Notes under the pieces: model-generated | Databases searched by the model: none | The model's input: only the letters and a program-made list of their open reading frames with translations | What the model was told of the DNA's origin: nothing | Made by a program: the position numbers and the translations under genes | Assembly (NCBI GenBank): GCA_946186915.1 | Contig: CAMHOY010000002.1 | Coordinates: forward strand, 1 to 64,000 | Source of the DNA: an uncultured Bacteroidales bacterium | GTDB taxonomy: Bacteria; Bacteroidota; Bacteroidia; Bacteroidales; Paludibacteraceae | Length of the DNA stretch: 64,000 bases | Direction: 5' to 3' | Part shown: piece after piece, positions 31,654 through 41,063 of the stretch | Position numbering within the stretch: position 1 is the first letter of the stretch | Layout: each line of letters opens with the position of its first letter

Positions 31654-32510
31654 TTGCCACCTCCGTTTCCGTAATATTTGTTTACGTGATTAATACCCGT
31701 CTGTACGATTGAATAGATGAATACGCCAAACGAAATTGTAGTAGCTGTCACACCCAACACCGTAGAAGCTGAGTTGATTCCAAAACTATAACCGGGTATC
31801 TGACGTATATAGATAATATCATTCGGCTCTATATAATAGAACTCGGAGTTCACAATATCTTTCGAGCGGGCATCAAACGTCTTAATGGTCGTTACGCCTT
31901 CTTTCTCACGAACCAATTTAATCTCCTTGCGGCTATTGAACTCTCCAAGATCTCCTACTAATGCCAATGCTTCAAAAATCGTCATCTTCTCTTTGGTAAT
32001 CATATAGCGTCCGCTTTGTGCGCCAATGACAGAGAAGGAACGGTTCACAATATTCACTTCCACCGATACCGTAGCAAAGCCCGGTATTTCTTCTAGCAGT
32101 TTACTCAGTTCTTCTTCCAATTTACGTTTTACCTCACGTGTTGTAAGTCCGCGAACATATATCTTGCCGATTGTCGGGAAATCGATCGTTCCGTCATCCA
32201 TTACAAGATAAGTGTACAGGTCATACGAACCATACGAGCTACCTCCACTCATCATCATCTGCTGACGCATCTGACTTCCAGAACCACCTGCATTGTACAT
32301 TTTCGAGACGTTTTCATCCAGCGAATAAACATATACATACAGTCGGTCGCCGATTCGCAACTCGTAATCCTCGAAACTAAGTGTATCCGCATAATGGGGG
32401 ATATACTTGTCCGGTTCCTGCATATAGTTCACTTTACGCGCTGTCACACAGGACGAGAGCGCAAAGCCTGCTATAGCAAAGAGGAATGCAAATTTCAGTT
32501 TCTTATCCAT
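31650..32510 (-). CDS. wza: Wza-type polysaccharide export lipoprotein, paralog 1
   Basis: A 286-residue lipoprotein. I start it at 32510 (MDKKLKFAFLFAIAGFALSSC) because the longer ORF at 32561 adds a polar stretch in front of the signal peptide. The lipobox Cys is about 21. It has the polysaccharide export domain (YELRIGDRLYVYVYSLDENVSKM), a Gly/Ser/Met-rich insertion (SGSQMRQQMMMSGGSSYG) and a C-terminal hydrophobic segment. It forms or contributes to the outer-membrane exit pore for capsule or exopolysaccharide. It overlaps the deacetylase-like gene by 16 nt and the second paralog by 4 nt. Confidence 0.88.
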   Translation of the reverse strand: MDKKLKFAFLFAIAGFALSSCVTARKVNYMQEPDKYIPHYADTLSFEDYELRIGDRLYVYVYSLDENVSKMYNAGGSGSQMRQQMMMSGGSSYGSYDLYTYLVMDDGTIDFPTIGKIYVRGLTTREVKRKLEEELSKLLEEIPGFATVSVEVNIVNRSFSVIGAQSGRYMITKEKMTIFEALALVGDLGEFNSRKEIKLVREKEGVTTIKTFDARSKDIVNSEFYYIEPNDIIYIRQIPGYSFGINSASTVLGVTATTISFGVFIYSIVQTGINHVNKYYGNGGGK

Positions 32511-33274
32511 AGTTTCTTTATCCAATTCTTTGTTGTTTGGAGTATCAACTCCCGAAGCCATGCGGCTTTATTATTCGTCCATCGCTGCGGATGGGTAACT
32601 ATCATGACATGTGCCGGCATCCGATCAGTTTCTATGGCTTGCAGTATTTGAGGTGTCGTATGCCAAGTGAGGCCTTTAGCTGTCCATTGTTCTTGCATGC
32701 CTGGTATTTTGTCGCGCACACTCACTTTATAGCCATCCCAGCAACGCCCCGTGTCCGTAAGGTAGAAGATTTGCTCAAAATCTGTGTCCATATACGGTTC
32801 ACCGATAACTCCTACTGTCCTATAGTCGTATTTGTTCCACAACGCTTTTCCATCCCATTTACTCATCGGAGCGCCATGCATACAAATCGTCTCTACCGCG
32901 TAGTACTGCCGGAAATACGCCAGCCATGTCTGAAAGTGACTCCATGCCTCATCTGTATTCCCATTACACAGACTCATATCTTCGTAATGATAACCTATCT
33001 CGTGTCCCAAGGCCACGACGGCACGGATGATTTCAGGTTTGTTACTCTCCTTGCCGCAACGGAAATAATAGGTTGCTTTGGCACCAAGAGCATGCTCTAT
33101 CTGCGCGGTTTTCAAACTATTCTCGGGTTGTGTATCTACGTCGTGCCGCAGGATGGCAAACTTTTCATTCTCCGCTTTTCCTTTTACATAATCAGCATAG
33201 CCGATTAATTGATATCCCTTCCGCTGAAGGGTTTCTAACAATTCCCTATATGTATCAAGCGTAAAGTCCCGCAT
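32495..33274 (-). CDS. Polysaccharide deacetylase-like (WbmS-type) protein
   Basis: A 259-residue cytoplasmic protein with an NodB-like start motif, FAILRHDVDTQPENSL, and later motifs GHEIGYHYEDMS and HVMIVTHPQRW. The Asp and His residues are arranged as in polysaccharide deacetylase-like enzymes. Similar proteins occur in O-antigen and capsule clusters; the sugar substrate is unknown. It is coupled to fcl: its start codon shares base 33274 with the fcl stop region. It lies between nucleotide-sugar synthesis and export genes, so it probably acts on a precursor or glycan of this locus. Confidence 0.8.
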   Translation of the reverse strand: MRDFTLDTYRELLETLQRKGYQLIGYADYVKGKAENEKFAILRHDVDTQPENSLKTAQIEHALGAKATYYFRCGKESNKPEIIRAVVALGHEIGYHYEDMSLCNGNTDEAWSHFQTWLAYFRQYYAVETICMHGAPMSKWDGKALWNKYDYRTVGVIGEPYMDTDFEQIFYLTDTGRCWDGYKVSVRDKIPGMQEQWTAKGLTWHTTPQILQAIETDRMPAHVMIVTHPQRWTNNKAAWLRELILQTTKNWIKKLWIRN

Positions 33275-34215
33275 CAGCGTTCTGCCCGCATCGGATTTTC
33301 CAAAAAGTCTTTATAGGCAAGACGTATTCCGTCTTCCAGTTCAGTCTTGTAGGTCCAGCCGAGTTTGGTTGCTTTGCTAACATCCAACAGTTTGCGCGGA
33401 GTGCCATCCGGACGAGTGCTGTCCCACTCGATTTTCCCTTCGTAGCCGATCACTTTTGCTACGAGCTCCGTTAACTCCTTTATCGTCAACTCTTTGCCTG
33501 TGCCGGCATTGACGGTCTCGTTACCCGAGTAGTTGTTCATAAGGAACACACACAGGTTCGCCAAATCATCAACATACAAGAACTCACGCAGCGGAGAGCC
33601 TGTTCCCCAACAAGTCACGCTCTTTGCGCCACTCATTTTTGCCTCATGAAAACGACGGATGAGCGCCGGTAGGACGTGACTGTGCTCCGGATGATAGTTA
33701 TCATTCGGACCATAAAGGTTCGTCGGCATAACGGAAATATAATCCGTTCCATACTGACGGTTCAGAAATTCGCAGTATTTGAGTCCGCTGATTTTCGCGA
33801 GTGCATAAGCCTCGTTCGTCTTCTCCAGTTCTCCTGTCAGGAGACAGGACTCTTTCATTGGCTGCGGAGCCATGCGCGGATATATGCAACTTGAACCCAA
33901 AAACTCCAGTTTCTTGCAGCCGTTCTTCCATGCCGCATGAATCACATTCATCTCCAGAATCATGTTATCGTACATGAAATCCGCTAACGCATTCTGATTC
34001 GCTACTATTCCGCCCACTTTGGCTGCTGCCAGGAACACATACTCCGGCTTCTCTTCCTCAAAGAATTTCTCCACTGCCTCTTGGCGGCACAGATCCAATT
34101 CCTTGTGCGTACGGGTGATGATGTTCGTATATCCTTGACGCTGTAACTCTCGCACAATCGCCGAACCCACCATTCCACGATGCCCCGCTACATATATTTT
34201 TGAATTCTTCTCCAT
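33274..34215 (-). CDS. fcl: GDP-L-fucose synthase
   Basis: A 313-residue short-chain dehydrogenase/reductase that epimerises and reduces GDP-4-keto-6-deoxymannose to GDP-L-fucose with NADPH. Seen: the N-terminal [15 protein letters not shown] nucleotide fold, [16 protein letters not shown] and the catalytic [10 protein letters not shown] (Tyr-X3-Lys). The length is typical (about 310). It directly follows gmd, which makes its substrate, with a 76-nt gap. Together they supply fucose for surface glycans. Confidence 0.95.
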   Translation of the reverse strand: MEKNSKIYVAGHRGMVGSAIVRELQRQGYTNIITRTHKELDLCRQEAVEKFFEEEKPEYVFLAAAKVGGIVANQNALADFMYDNMILEMNVIHAAWKNGCKKLEFLGSSCIYPRMAPQPMKESCLLTGELEKTNEAYALAKISGLKYCEFLNRQYGTDYISVMPTNLYGPNDNYHPEHSHVLPALIRRFHEAKMSGAKSVTCWGTGSPLREFLYVDDLANLCVFLMNNYSGNETVNAGTGKELTIKELTELVAKVIGYEGKIEWDSTRPDGTPRKLLDVSKATKLGWTYKTELEDGIRLAYKDFLENPMRAER

Positions 34216-34291
34216 AAAAGCGTATCCGGTTTTATTCTTATTAAATGCTTATTATGTGCCTATTAAATGCTGGTTTTATGCTGTACACTTT

Positions 34292-35368
34292 TTATTTTAC
34301 TATACCTTTTTCGAGATACTCGGCGGCATTGAAGTGTTCACGTGTCACTTTCTGCATGTCGTGTCTTACCATGAGTTCGACGAGTTGCTCAAAACTGGTC
34401 TTCTGAGGATTCCAGCCCAGCTCTTTTCTGGCCTTGGCGGGATCACCGAGCAAGTTCACAACGTCCGTCGGACGATAGAAATCAGGGCTCACTGCCACAA
34501 CGACTTTTCCGGTTTTCACATCTATACCCTTCTCGTCCACTCCTTTTCCTTCCCAACGAAGTTCTATTCCGGCATGGTGGAAAGCAAGCGTAGCAAACTC
34601 ACGCACGGTGTGTTGTACACCTGTGGCAATCACAAAGTCTTCCGGAGTATCGTGCTGGAGAATGAGCCACATACACTCCACATAATCCTTGGCATAACCC
34701 CAATCGCGCAGCGAATCGAGGTTGCCCAGATACAGACAATCTTGCGTTCCATGTGCAATACGTGCGGCAGCCAATGTAATCTTACGGGTTACAAATGTTT
34801 CTCCGCGACGCTCGGACTCATGGTTAAATAAAATTCCCGAACAGCAGAACATATCGTACGCCTCACGGTACTCCTTGATAATCCAATACCCATAAAGCTT
34901 GGCAACCGCGTACGGACTATAGGGGTGGAAAGGAGTGTTCTCATTCTGCGGCACTTCCTCCACTTTCCCGTACAACTCAGATGTTGAGGCCTGATAAATG
35001 CGGCATGTTTTTTCCAAATGGTTCGTGCGAACTGCTTCAAGAACGCGCAACACACCTACAGCGTCCACGTCCGCGGTAAACTCCGGTGCATCGAATGAAA
35101 CCTGTACATGGCTCTGCGCCGCAAGATTATAAATCTCATCCGGCTGCACTTTGCCTACCAGTTTCACTAATGACATCGAGTCGCTCATATCTGCGTAATG
35201 CAAGTGGAAATGCGGTGTTCCCTCCAGATGAGCAATACGCTCACGGAAGTCCACCGAACTACGACGAATAATGCCGTGTACCTCGTAACCTTTCTCCAAC
35301 AAGAACTCCGACAGATAACTACCGTCCTGCCCTGTAACACCTGTTATTAATGCTGTTTTCTGCTTCAT
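34292..35368 (-). CDS. gmd: GDP-mannose 4,6-dehydratase
   Basis: A 358-residue SDR enzyme, the first step from GDP-mannose to GDP-fucose. Motifs are [27 protein letters not shown] at the N-terminus, [16 protein letters not shown] and the catalytic [10 protein letters not shown]. It has the normal length. It is the first gene of the long minus-strand run ending at the B12 genes, with its own promoter at 35431-35462 and a leader of about 60 nt. Confidence 0.96.
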   Translation of the reverse strand: MKQKTALITGVTGQDGSYLSEFLLEKGYEVHGIIRRSSVDFRERIAHLEGTPHFHLHYADMSDSMSLVKLVGKVQPDEIYNLAAQSHVQVSFDAPEFTADVDAVGVLRVLEAVRTNHLEKTCRIYQASTSELYGKVEEVPQNENTPFHPYSPYAVAKLYGYWIIKEYREAYDMFCCSGILFNHESERRGETFVTRKITLAAARIAHGTQDCLYLGNLDSLRDWGYAKDYVECMWLILQHDTPEDFVIATGVQHTVREFATLAFHHAGIELRWEGKGVDEKGIDVKTGKVVVAVSPDFYRPTDVVNLLGDPAKARKELGWNPQKTSFEQLVELMVRHDMQKVTREHFNAAEYLEKGIVK

Positions 35369-35430
35369 ATGCGTTTACCTTTATTCCGAATGGCTAACCG
35401 GATGTCGAGTCTCTCGCCCAAATTAGCGTG

Positions 35431-35462
35431 CAAAAGTACAAAAATTAATTGATTTATACAAA
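35431..35462 (-). promoter_or_regulatory. Promoter of gmd
   Basis: Minus strand: TTTG (35459-35462), 20 nt, TACTTTTG (35431-35438). It probably drives gmd, fcl and the export genes. Confidence 0.75.
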
Positions 35463-35520
35463 TAAAATTAACATAATTTTATGCAACCACCTATTATTTT
35501 GTATTTTTTTGTTATTTTTC

Positions 35521-35551
35521 TTGTGCATATAAGATAGTTTTTGTATCTTTG
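35521..35551 (+). promoter_or_regulatory. Promoter of the 35616 gene
   Basis: TTG (35521-35523), 20 nt, TATCTTTG (35544-35551). The leader is about 60 nt and AT-rich. Confidence 0.75.
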
Positions 35552-35615
35552 CCGCAAATTTGGTTTTAACAACAAACAAAAACAATCTCTATTTATTAAC
35601 TAAAAAGTTTTTCTT

Positions 35616-36137
35616 ATGAAAAAGATTTTTGCTCTTTGTGTAGTTGCTCTTGCGGCGCTGAGTGTTTCTGCAGCCGCACCGTACAAAAACAGTATTGGTA
35701 TCGTAGCCGGTTCCGGTATTGGTTTACAGTACAAAGCAATGGTAACAGAACATTTCACAATCATTGAGGAATTCGGTTATTTGGGAAGTTATTGCGCAGC
35801 GGGTGCTAACGGTTTTCGTGTAGCCACTTTTGGTGCGACCAATGACCTTGTACTGGCTTATCAGGCAAAAGCTGCTGAGGGTCAAGGCATCGGACTCGAC
35901 TGGTTTATTGGTGGGCAGGTAAAAGCCGGCTACATTGATTTTGGCGGTGCCGCAGGTGGTCAGATTGGCTTTGGTGCTGCAGCCGGTATTGATGCCAAAA
36001 TGAAAAATGCACCTATTGCTTTCTCATTTGACTTCCGTCCGGGTTACGGCTGTATTCTTTGGGGCGGTGGAGGAAACGTAGCGGCAGCGCACGCTTTCGA
36101 CTGGACCATCAACCTTGGTGTTCGCTACGCTTTCTAA
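35616..36137 (+). CDS. Small secreted Gly-rich protein, probable outer-membrane beta-barrel
   Basis: A 173-residue protein with a signal peptide (MKKIFALCVVALAALSVSAAA). The mature part consists of alternating hydrophobic, Gly-rich strands (IGIVAGSGIGLQYKAMVTEHF, GLDWFIGGQVKAGYIDFGG) and ends in NLGVRYAF, with a terminal Phe as in outer-membrane barrels. An 8-stranded barrel would fit the size. I recognise no family. It has its own promoter, and queH begins at the base after its stop codon, so they share a transcript. Confidence 0.75.
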   Translation: MKKIFALCVVALAALSVSAAAPYKNSIGIVAGSGIGLQYKAMVTEHFTIIEEFGYLGSYCAAGANGFRVATFGATNDLVLAYQAKAAEGQGIGLDWFIGGQVKAGYIDFGGAAGGQIGFGAAAGIDAKMKNAPIAFSFDFRPGYGCILWGGGGNVAAAHAFDWTINLGVRYAF

Positions 36138-36788
36138 GTGAAGCATACTAATTCAATTAGTATTCCTGAAGGGTGCACAACAGTGCTGTTACATGCCTGT
36201 TGTGCACCTTGTTCCAGCGCCATCGTAGAATGGCTGCTGGCACATGATATCACGCCCGTCATCTACTATTTCAATCCGAACATCTACCCTTTCGAGGAAT
36301 ATGAGATCCGCAAGAACGAATCCAAACGTCACGCGGAGTCCTTAGGAATAAAATGGATTGACGATGACTGGTGCCACAATCAATGGCTCTGTGCAGTAAA
36401 GGGTTTGGAGCATGAACCAGAACGTGGAAAGCGTTGCGAGGAATGTTTTTATTATCGACTTCTGGCCACTGCGAAGAAAGCACGAGAACTCGACATTCCG
36501 GTCTTCGCCACTACTCTCGCCTCTTCAAGATGGAAAAATCTCGAGCAGATAAATGCCGCCGGTCGGAAAGCCGCAGAGATGGTGAATAACACCCCGCATG
36601 GCGGGCTGGGGGGAAATCCTATTGCCTTTTGGGCACAGAACTGGAGAAAAGACGGGCTTCAAGACCGTCGGAATGCTTTGCTGAAAGAATACGGGTTTTA
36701 CAACCAGAAGTATTGCGGCTGCGAGTTTAGTCTTCAGGCTTCTCTAAATCATACCGAAAACCTACATACACTTTCCAACCCATTGTAG
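36138..36788 (+). CDS. queH: Epoxyqueuosine reductase QueH
   Basis: A 216-residue QueH (DUF208) enzyme for the last step of queuosine synthesis in tRNA. Cluster-binding cysteines are visible in LLHACCAPCSS, ERGKRCEECFYYR and KYCGCEFS. The start is GTG directly after the previous stop; no ATG precedes the conserved motif. Two oddities: an inserted NNTPHGGLGGN stretch encoded by a GC-rich repeat-like segment before the FWAQNWRKDGL motif, and a C-terminal extension after CGCEFS of about 19 residues, mostly read from the antisense of the TonB receptor gene. The function should be intact. Confidence 0.93.
   Translation: MKHTNSISIPEGCTTVLLHACCAPCSSAIVEWLLAHDITPVIYYFNPNIYPFEEYEIRKNESKRHAESLGIKWIDDDWCHNQWLCAVKGLEHEPERGKRCEECFYYRLLATAKKARELDIPVFATTLASSRWKNLEQINAAGRKAAEMVNNTPHGGLGGNPIAFWAQNWRKDGLQDRRNALLKEYGFYNQKYCGCEFSLQASLNHTENLHTLSNPL
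36593..36605. repeat. GC-rich inverted repeat inside queH
   Basis: CCCGC-ATG-GCGGG, followed by CTGGGGGG. It codes for part of TPHGGLGGN, which is not expected in QueH. It resembles the palindromic intrusion in ispE. Confidence 0.4.
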
Positions 36789-39009
36789 GTCCGCAGACCA
36801 TCGAGGCATCGAAATTCGGACCAAAAGGTTCTTCCCATCCTATAATCGGATTATCCTGTCGGAAATTCGTCATATTCTCCGCGCCTAAGTAAATACTGCA
36901 GGTACGGAAATACTTCGTGATCTGCGCCATTAACTGCGGGTACCACGTGAAGGGCTGTTCAAAGCCGTCCGGCATGCGTCCCACACCGTTAAACTGCGCT
37001 GTGACATCAAACTGCCACTTCTTCAAAGGTGTCTGATAACTGGTGGTAACAACGCCTTTGAAGCGGTTGGAAAGCGCTTTGGGGCGCAAACGCGCAACGC
37101 CATTCTCATCTATGGTAGTTTGCCGAGCGTCCGTATAACGGAAAGCGGCAGTCCATGTCCAGCCTCGCAGCACTTCAACGGATGCCTCTATCTGTGCGCA
37201 GTGCGCAAAAGATTGAGCACCCGGATAATCCGTCTGGTTATAGATATACACGGCATGTTTATCCTGATCCAGATCCACGATAAGAGAGTTCAGAAAATGT
37301 GTGTAATAATACTCGGCGGAGAGTTGTAGTTCTTTACTGCCTAACGGAATATAGAAAGTGGTTGAAATACCGGCATTGACAGCGCGTTCTTGTTTTATAT
37401 CATTCGCAAGATGCAGTTCCCTACTCGACGGCAACATAAACGCATTGTCGGAGATAGCATTCGGACTACGATATCCCATTCCCACACTTCCGCGTAGCGT
37501 CCACCATGCAAAGGGCGTGTATCGGATATTCATTCGAGGAGTCGCAAAGAAGCCGTAACGTGTGGAATAGTCGGCGCGCACACCGGCAACCAATGACAGC
37601 ATTTCCGCGTATTTATAGCTGTATTCGGCAAAGATTCCGGGCACCACTTCGGAGCGATTGAGAGGGTTAGCCAACACACTGAGTGTCTCCTCGTATCGGT
37701 CGTAATTGAGACTCAAACCCGCACTCAGACGATGATCGTTATCAATGAGACCGCCACCTTCGAAATTCCCTTGATAGATAGCATTGGCATAGACATTCAG
37801 TTGGTTCGCATCCCATGTTCTGGCGCCATATGTGTTATTGAGGTTATGGTAACTGACAGAAGTGATGAGTGCGACGGATGAACCGCTCTCTTCATCAAAC
37901 ACGTAGCCGTTCTTAAAGAAACCTTCCACACGCCATGTATTGAGGTTGATTAAGTACGGGTTCGCCAATGCCGGTTGGTGATGTACGTTCTGTCCTCCGC
38001 GACGACGGTCGTAGAGCCCGCGCACAAAGGCTTGGAACGTATATTCGCCCTGTCTGTAAAACCAGCGGTTGGCAAGGTTCACATTCTGTATTTTCGGCAT
38101 GTCGGCAAAAGAATCATGGTTGCCGTCCATCGCCATATAACTGCCGCCGTAGTGCGCCAAAATACCCGTGTATAGTGAGCGGTGATGGCAATGTTCGCCT
38201 TCTTCGTGATGGTGCTCGTGTTCATGCGCCTCCTCATCTCCCAAAGGAATCTGCCAGCCGCCCATAATATTGGCCTCTCCCATGATTTCGGAATTGAACA
38301 TGAGATTTACGGACAATGGGTTTTGAAGTTGCGGTTTAAGCAGTTCCACGTTTATCTGTCCTGAGGTCGCTTCGTAGCCATTGATGACAGACGAGGTACC
38401 TTTGCTGACCTGAATACTGCTCATCCATGGTCCCGGGATATACTCCAGGCCAAAGGTCTGCGCCAAGCCGCGCACGGCAGGTGTATTCTCTTGGATTAAC
38501 TGCACGTATGTACCGCTCAGTCCCAGCAGACGGATCTGTTTGGCGCCCGTAGCTGCATCGGAATAGGCAACATCCACCGAAGCACTTGTCTCAAAAGCCT
38601 CACTGAGGTTACAACACGCCGCACGGCATAGTTCTTCTGTTCCGATGGTCTGCGTGTCGAACGCGGATGTACGGCTCTTGATTACTCCCATCTTGCGTTC
38701 GGTAATAGTCACCTCGTCCAATACGGTCTCGTCGATCAGCACGATAGTCAACGGCTGACGATTCAGTACAACAGTGGTATCATTATGACATCCGACAAAC
38801 GATGCCACCAGACGATTGGTGCTTTTGACGGGCATAATAGTGAATTCGCCGTCTATGCCGGTTGCCACGCCTTTGGTGGTTCCTGCCCAATAGATGTTGG
38901 CTCCAATCATCGGATAGCCGCTTTCATCCAATACAACACCGCTTATTTGCGCGTACATGGGCACGCACAAGCACACTACAAATAGGTATAAAAACAGACG
39001 TTTCGACAT
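36727..39009 (-). CDS. TonB-dependent receptor with His-rich loop (possible metal transporter)
   Basis: A 760-residue outer-membrane receptor. It has a signal peptide (MSKRLFLYLFVVCLCVPMYAQ), a CarboxypepD_reg-like domain (about 22-100), a plug domain (about 105-225) and a barrel ending in GWKVYVGFRYDLEKPED. About residues 250-275 contain the His-rich loop HEHEHHHEEGEHCHH, which suggests a metal substrate (zinc, copper, nickel or cobalt) or a metal-bound ligand. There is no SusD partner. Its promoter spacer contains a perfect 8-bp-arm palindrome, a good operator candidate. The 3' end overlaps queH by 62 bp. Metal specificity is inferred. Confidence 0.9.
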   Translation of the reverse strand: MSKRLFLYLFVVCLCVPMYAQISGVVLDESGYPMIGANIYWAGTTKGVATGIDGEFTIMPVKSTNRLVASFVGCHNDTTVVLNRQPLTIVLIDETVLDEVTITERKMGVIKSRTSAFDTQTIGTEELCRAACCNLSEAFETSASVDVAYSDAATGAKQIRLLGLSGTYVQLIQENTPAVRGLAQTFGLEYIPGPWMSSIQVSKGTSSVINGYEATSGQINVELLKPQLQNPLSVNLMFNSEIMGEANIMGGWQIPLGDEEAHEHEHHHEEGEHCHHRSLYTGILAHYGGSYMAMDGNHDSFADMPKIQNVNLANRWFYRQGEYTFQAFVRGLYDRRRGGQNVHHQPALANPYLINLNTWRVEGFFKNGYVFDEESGSSVALITSVSYHNLNNTYGARTWDANQLNVYANAIYQGNFEGGGLIDNDHRLSAGLSLNYDRYEETLSVLANPLNRSEVVPGIFAEYSYKYAEMLSLVAGVRADYSTRYGFFATPRMNIRYTPFAWWTLRGSVGMGYRSPNAISDNAFMLPSSRELHLANDIKQERAVNAGISTTFYIPLGSKELQLSAEYYYTHFLNSLIVDLDQDKHAVYIYNQTDYPGAQSFAHCAQIEASVEVLRGWTWTAAFRYTDARQTTIDENGVARLRPKALSNRFKGVVTTSYQTPLKKWQFDVTAQFNGVGRMPDGFEQPFTWYPQLMAQITKYFRTCSIYLGAENMTNFRQDNPIIGWEEPFGPNFDASMVCGPTMGWKVYVGFRYDLEKPED

Positions 39010-39028
39010 AAGTTTTCAAAATTCGCTG

Positions 39029-39060
39029 CAAAATTACTGCTTTTGTACGAATCGTACAAT
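39029..39060 (-). promoter_or_regulatory. Promoter of the His-rich TonB receptor gene
   Basis: Minus strand: ATTG (39057-39060), 20 nt, TAATTTTG (39029-39036). The leader is about 16 nt. A palindrome occupies the spacer. Confidence 0.7.
39043..39059. promoter_or_regulatory. Candidate operator palindrome TTGTACGA-A-TCGTACAA
   Basis: Perfect 8-bp arms around a single central A, lying in the -33/-7 spacer and overlapping the -33 element. A dimeric repressor, or a MerR-type activator, would fit. The cognate regulator is unknown. Confidence 0.65.
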
Positions 39061-39076
39061 CCCCAATAATAGGGAT

Positions 39077-41044
39077 TTATTTCGTTACGCGATCTACTGC
39101 CCGCAAAATGGGTTCAATAGTCGGTGCTTCTCCAACGGCTTGAATGAGCCATTCTTTCGGTGTCAGCCGGCCGAGACGGTAAATACGCATGTATTCCAGC
39201 GCAAAATCTTTCTGCGACTCACATTTTGCCAGATGTTCCTCCAACTGATATTGGACGATATGACCGAGGGGATAATTCGGCAGATACATAGGAGCATTCA
39301 CCATGTGACTATAAACTGCCAAAAGAATGCAATCATGTTCGCCGAGAATAGGTTCATAATACGCATTCCAGACATCTTTGGCTATTTGCATCGTTGCTTC
39401 GCACAGTTCCTTTGCCGTCGCCTTCGGATGAGCGTAGATCCAACGCCACATACGCATATCGACAAGGCTTACGCCCATGATTTCGTACATTGACCAAAAC
39501 TGATCCAAGACTTCGTCTTTCTTCTCGGATCCGCCAATCGCTAACCGCTTAATCCCTTCCGTTTGAGGCAGCAATTGAAGATCGCGTTGCTGCCATAGGA
39601 AAGCTGATGCCTCCGTGTACGCTGTATTCGGCACACCGGAAAGCATATAATAGTCGATATAATACATGTCCAGAACCTGTTCCACACAATGTCCGAACTC
39701 ATGTACGGCGATATTATACCCCTTGTAATCCATGCCGGCTGCAGGGATACGGGTACGCAGTCGGGCATCCTCTTTGCGCCCTAAACAAGGCCACGCATGT
39801 CCCGAACCGCGTGCAGGTTCTACTACAATACGATGAGCTATATTACGGGCATCTTCGCTATAGAAGCCCATCTGGGTAAGCAATCTCCACATGTCAGCCG
39901 CAAAGGCGTTGGCGTCCGGATAGAGTTTGCGCGTCTCTGCAGACAGTGCATCTTCATCCAAGGCTGCGCGGGATTTGAAACCATCATACCAGATATCATA
40001 CGGACGGAGTTCCCTACCCAATCGTTCGCGGATGACTGCGGCCACCTGGGCTACTTGAGGAGAACCCACCAACGCGCGGAACAGACTGTCTAATTCTTCG
40101 GCAGGAATCTCCACCCCTTCTTCGAAGTTACGGATAATACCCGTAGGCGCCGTAGGGCAATATGGGTCTTCCGCAAAATAGGACTGTGCAATCTCCAATA
40201 TCCGTTCATAACGCGTATAGGGTTCAGCCGGCTGGTCATCGACCACGGAAGGTTTCCAGACATAATCCTTGCCGTTGACGGCTGCCTGCGGAATGGTCTG
40301 ATCAACAATGCGTTGCATCACACGGTAGATCATTTCCTGTTTCTCTTGTCCGCCCTCAGTGCCGTAAAGCGCTTTGAGTTCGTCTCGCAGGTTCCAGTGA
40401 CTCAGCAAAATCTTGTCTTCCGGCCATAACGCACGGTCGTCCTCTGTACGCAGGTTCCCCATGTAGATATTGTAGTCGGCAATGTAGTTCTCCGCATTAG
40501 CGAGCGATTGAGCCATGCGTGTGTTGACCGATGCCGGAATACGGGTCGTGAACACGTCACCCATACGGGCGAACGCCCACTCCTGACGAGTCCAGTTCTT
40601 GCCCAATGTATTCTTCTCTTCCAGCGTATAATGAGGGAAATTCAGGATGGTGACAAATGCAAGTTTGTTCGCGAACATATCGTCCGAGAAATGCGCCAAG
40701 GGGCTGTAACCCGATAATATCCAATCCGGTGTCTGCGGTTCGGCAGCATTCGTCAGTTGGGTCGGACGAAGCAGTTCCACCGTCAGCAGGTCTGCCGACT
40801 GATAGATGTTCTCAAATGCCTTACTTAACGACTCAAAGAGCGCCAAACGTTCACTATCGGTTTTACAAGTGTTGTCCGCAATAAACTGCTCCAACTCTTC
40901 TTGTGTACCGTCTGTAGGCGTCCAAAGGGCGCGCACTTGTTGTTCTCCACGCGAGTATTCCATCGTTTCTGTCTTTTTCGATGTGCATGACGTCAAGCCT
41001 AAGATGGCTGCAAACGCCATGTAAAACATTGTTTTCTGTTTCAT
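39077..41044 (-). CDS. Zinc metallopeptidase lipoprotein (HEXXH gluzincin type)
   Basis: A 655-residue lipoprotein (MKQKTMFYMAFAAILGLTSC, Cys about 20). I start it at ATG 41044; the longer ORF uses TTG. The catalytic zinc motif is HEFGH at about residue 445, with a downstream TEASAF that may give the third ligand. The fold should be all-helical, like M2/M3-type peptidases, but I cannot assign the subfamily. It probably acts in the periplasm or at the cell surface on peptides. Its own promoter lies 20 nt upstream. A bidirectional gap separates it from the DUF3667 gene. It is followed by the His-rich receptor gene, which has a separate promoter. Confidence 0.82.
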   Translation of the reverse strand: MKQKTMFYMAFAAILGLTSCTSKKTETMEYSRGEQQVRALWTPTDGTQEELEQFIADNTCKTDSERLALFESLSKAFENIYQSADLLTVELLRPTQLTNAAEPQTPDWILSGYSPLAHFSDDMFANKLAFVTILNFPHYTLEEKNTLGKNWTRQEWAFARMGDVFTTRIPASVNTRMAQSLANAENYIADYNIYMGNLRTEDDRALWPEDKILLSHWNLRDELKALYGTEGGQEKQEMIYRVMQRIVDQTIPQAAVNGKDYVWKPSVVDDQPAEPYTRYERILEIAQSYFAEDPYCPTAPTGIIRNFEEGVEIPAEELDSLFRALVGSPQVAQVAAVIRERLGRELRPYDIWYDGFKSRAALDEDALSAETRKLYPDANAFAADMWRLLTQMGFYSEDARNIAHRIVVEPARGSGHAWPCLGRKEDARLRTRIPAAGMDYKGYNIAVHEFGHCVEQVLDMYYIDYYMLSGVPNTAYTEASAFLWQQRDLQLLPQTEGIKRLAIGGSEKKDEVLDQFWSMYEIMGVSLVDMRMWRWIYAHPKATAKELCEATMQIAKDVWNAYYEPILGEHDCILLAVYSHMVNAPMYLPNYPLGHIVQYQLEEHLAKCESQKDFALEYMRIYRLGRLTPKEWLIQAVGEAPTIEPILRAVDRVTK

Positions 41045-41063
41045 AATGACCAATTTTGCGGCG

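Noticed and set aside
30880-32510. The two wza genes as an assembly duplication
   Set aside because: The proteins differ throughout and have different lengths and C-terminal segments; this is an old tandem duplication.
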